Below, one piece after another: positions 4,775 to 5,677 of a stretch of 5,677 bases of DNA. Below the pieces are notes generated by a model. That model worked only from the letters and a program-made list of their open reading frames with translations, made no database searches and was not told the origin of the DNA. The DNA lies in the NCBI GenBank assembly GCA_030152105.1, contig JASLIH010000371.1, forward strand, positions 1 through 5,677, given 5' to 3'. Position numbers and translations under genes: made by a program. The stretch's first letter is position 1; the number at the start of each line of letters is the position of its first letter. The DNA is from Actinomycetes bacterium. GTDB taxonomy: Bacteria; Actinomycetota; CALGFH01.

Positions 4775-5194
4775 CTAGCCCGGCATGGCACCCAGCAGGC
4801 GGGAGTGGTCGACCTTGAGGCAGCGGTCCTCGACGTAGGTGAGGCCGGCCTCGGTGGCGATGGCCCGGGCCTCGTCGCTGCGGATGCCGAGCTGGAGCCA
4901 GAGGGCGCGGGCCCCGGCGGCGACCGCGTCCCGGGCGACGTCGGGGGTGTGCTCGGGGCGGCGGAACACGTCGACGATGTCGATCGGCTCGGGGACCTGG
5001 TCCAGCGAGGCCACCACAGGCACCCCGAACACCTCGGGCTCGGGGCAGACCGGGTTGACCCCGAACAGCCGGTAGCCCTGGTGGTGGAGATACCAGGCGA
5101 CCTGGTTGGAGGCACGGTCGGGGTTGGCCGAGAGGCCGACGACGGCGATCACCTTGGTGTCGAGCAGTAGCTGGCGGAGCGCTTCATCGTTCAC
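4775..5194 (-). CDS. CoA-binding domain protein (CoA_binding_2, YccU type)
   Basis: The product is a 139-residue Rossmann-fold protein of the small stand-alone CoA-binding family, related to the CoA-binding domain of succinyl-CoA synthetase. Motifs are the nucleotide-binding strand-loop IAVVGLSANPDRASNQVAWYL (16-36), GYRLFGVNP (40-48), the DIVDVFRRPEH segment (72-82), ALWLQLGI (97-104) and the C-terminal EDRCLKVDHSRL (122-133), all in family order. The substrate and role are not established for this family. GTG at 5194 is preferred over an in-frame ATG at 5230: AGGGGA lies 8 bases before it, family members begin right at this point (MNDEALRQLL), and the ATG has no ribosome site. The gene ends 3 bases from the convergent LPFTG gene. 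It is 57 bases downstream of the Cys-rich repeat gene on the same strand, so the two could share a transcript. Confidence 0.88.
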   Translation of the reverse strand: MNDEALRQLLLDTKVIAVVGLSANPDRASNQVAWYLHHQGYRLFGVNPVCPEPEVFGVPVVASLDQVPEPIDIVDVFRRPEHTPDVARDAVAAGARALWLQLGIRSDEARAIATEAGLTYVEDRCLKVDHSRLLGAMPG

Positions 5195-5251
5195 GGCTGA
5201 TTCCCCTGCATCGGCGGCTGGCCCGGCCATCGTAGGCCCGGCGGCGGCGGC

Positions 5252-5635
5252 TCAGCCGCACAGGTGGCAGTCGCTCCAGCAGGAGGCGCAGGTGTCGTCG
5301 GTCTCGGCGCAGCAGTTGGTGGCCGCGTCGGTCGGCCTCGGGCAGCCGACGTTGGTGTCGCCCGGGCAGCCCATGTCGGTGTCGCCCGGGCAGCCGACGA
5401 TCGTGTCCCCGGGGCAGCCGACGTTGGTGTTGCCGACGCACTCCAGGTCGGTGTCGCAGTCGACGTCGGTGTCGATGCAGTCGATGTGGGTGTCGGCGCA
5501 GTCCAGGCCGGTGGGGGCGCAGTCGACCCTGGTGTCCTCGCACTCGAGGTCGGTGTCGCACTCCAGGTCGGTGTCGACGCACTGGAGGTCGGTGTCGGGG
5601 CATTCCCGCTCGGTGTCGCGCAGTAGCGCCGCCAC
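5252..5635 (-). CDS. Cysteine/aspartate/threonine repeat protein of unknown function
   Basis: From GTG 5635 the frame encodes 127 residues with 19 Cys and a very acidic composition. Residues 13-66 are eight repeats of a heptad of the form x-D-T-x-(L/V/I)-(D/E/Q)-C, two of them lacking the first residue. Residues 67-98 are four octads of the form P-G-D-T-x-(V/M)-G-C. The C-terminal 29 residues break the pattern: CC (108-109), Cys116, Cys119, Cys123 and Cys126. Thr stands four residues before Cys in all twelve repeats. The repeated pattern at protein level shows this frame is the coding one. The start is uncertain: no good Shine-Dalgarno precedes GTG 5635, and the frame stays open to base 5677 (LDLRLGGVPAAGGR), so the gene may begin outside the window. 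No signal peptide is visible. It resembles no family I can name; a RiPP precursor, metal binder or disulfide-laddered structural protein are all conceivable. Confidence 0.7.
   Translation of the reverse strand: MAALLRDTERECPDTDLQCVDTDLECDTDLECEDTRVDCAPTGLDCADTHIDCIDTDVDCDTDLECVGNTNVGCPGDTIVGCPGDTDMGCPGDTNVGCPRPTDAATNCCAETDDTCASCWSDCHLCG
5342..5437 (-). repeat. 24-bp tandem repeat block (four octapeptide units)
   Basis: Four in-frame 24-bp units encode the octapeptide series ending in Cys74, 82, 90 and 98, with consensus PGDTxVGC. The DNA is more uniform than in the neighbouring 21-bp block: GGCAGCC with GTGTCGCCCGG or a close variant recurs every 24 bases on the plus strand. That points to relatively recent duplication of one unit. 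Confidence 0.75.
5438..5599 (-). repeat. 21-bp tandem repeat block (eight heptapeptide units)
   Basis: Units of 21 bp, two of them shortened in frame to 18 bp, encode heptapeptides ending in Cys19, 26, 32, 39, 46, 53, 60 and 66. On the plus strand the recurring core is CACTCCAGGTCGGTGTCG with variants. The variable positions fall on the residues before Thr and on the hydrophobic and acidic positions before Cys, whereas the Thr and Cys codons are constant. Confidence 0.75.
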
Positions 5636-5677
5636 CCGCCCCCCGGCCGCCGGAACTCCGCCCAGGCGAAGGTCCAG

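Noticed and set aside
4763..4782. CGGGC/GCCCG hairpin between the convergent LPFTG and CoA-binding genes
   Set aside because: Only 5 bp with a 10-base loop and no U-tract; expected by chance at this GC content.
5342..5599. CRISPR-like array
   Set aside because: The repeats are contiguous, in frame and encode a regular peptide; there are no unique spacers.
5264..5626. Plus-strand frame of V-G-V-A-D repeats opposite the Cys-rich gene
   Set aside because: Its periodicity is inherited from the minus-strand repeat. The minus-strand frame keeps Cys and Thr constant while other positions vary, so that is the coding frame.

Overview
This is a very GC-rich window with dense, Actinomycetota-like gene content. 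It carries a FolP2-type dihydropteroate synthase paralogue, an ECF sigma factor followed by a membrane protein of the kind that partners such sigma factors, a sortase-anchored surface protein with an LPFTG signal, several GTG starts and one probable leaderless gene. It looks like ordinary chromosome of a high-GC actinobacterium, possibly from an uncultured lineage. No phage, transposon, CRISPR or RNA gene is visible. The genus cannot be told from the sequence.

Left block (1-1318, mostly minus strand): a possible tail of a plus-strand gene at the edge; a four-helix DUF2231 membrane protein (40-546); a 50-residue single-pass membrane protein with a good Shine-Dalgarno site (598-750); and an SRPBCC/polyketide-cyclase-like protein (857-1318). 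The last is divergent from the FolP2-type gene (1364-2224), which has a TACGAT -10 box placed for a leaderless mRNA and lacks the canonical pterin-loop residues of true dihydropteroate synthase.

Middle block (2225-4771, plus strand): a roughly 290-base intergenic region holds two mirror-image ECF-type promoters (GTAAC-N17-CGTTC on each strand), then a leader with three successive hairpins. This leads into a likely operon: ECF sigma factor (2512-3075), single-pass putative anti-sigma/membrane partner (3080-3919), and a secreted LPFTG surface protein (3965-4771). The most economical reading is an envelope-sensing sigma/anti-sigma pair with a cell-wall protein as co-transcribed output.

Right block (4775-5677, minus strand): a CoA-binding-fold protein (4775-5194), and upstream of it an extraordinary cysteine/aspartate/threonine repeat protein (5252-5635, possibly continuing past the window edge). 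The latter has 19 Cys in 127 residues, in heptad and octad repeats with a constant Thr-x3-Cys spacing and a different Cys cluster at the C-terminus. It is the best candidate here for something undescribed (ribosomally made modified peptide, metal binder or disulfide-laddered structural protein). The divergent ECF promoter pair with its hairpin leader is the second.
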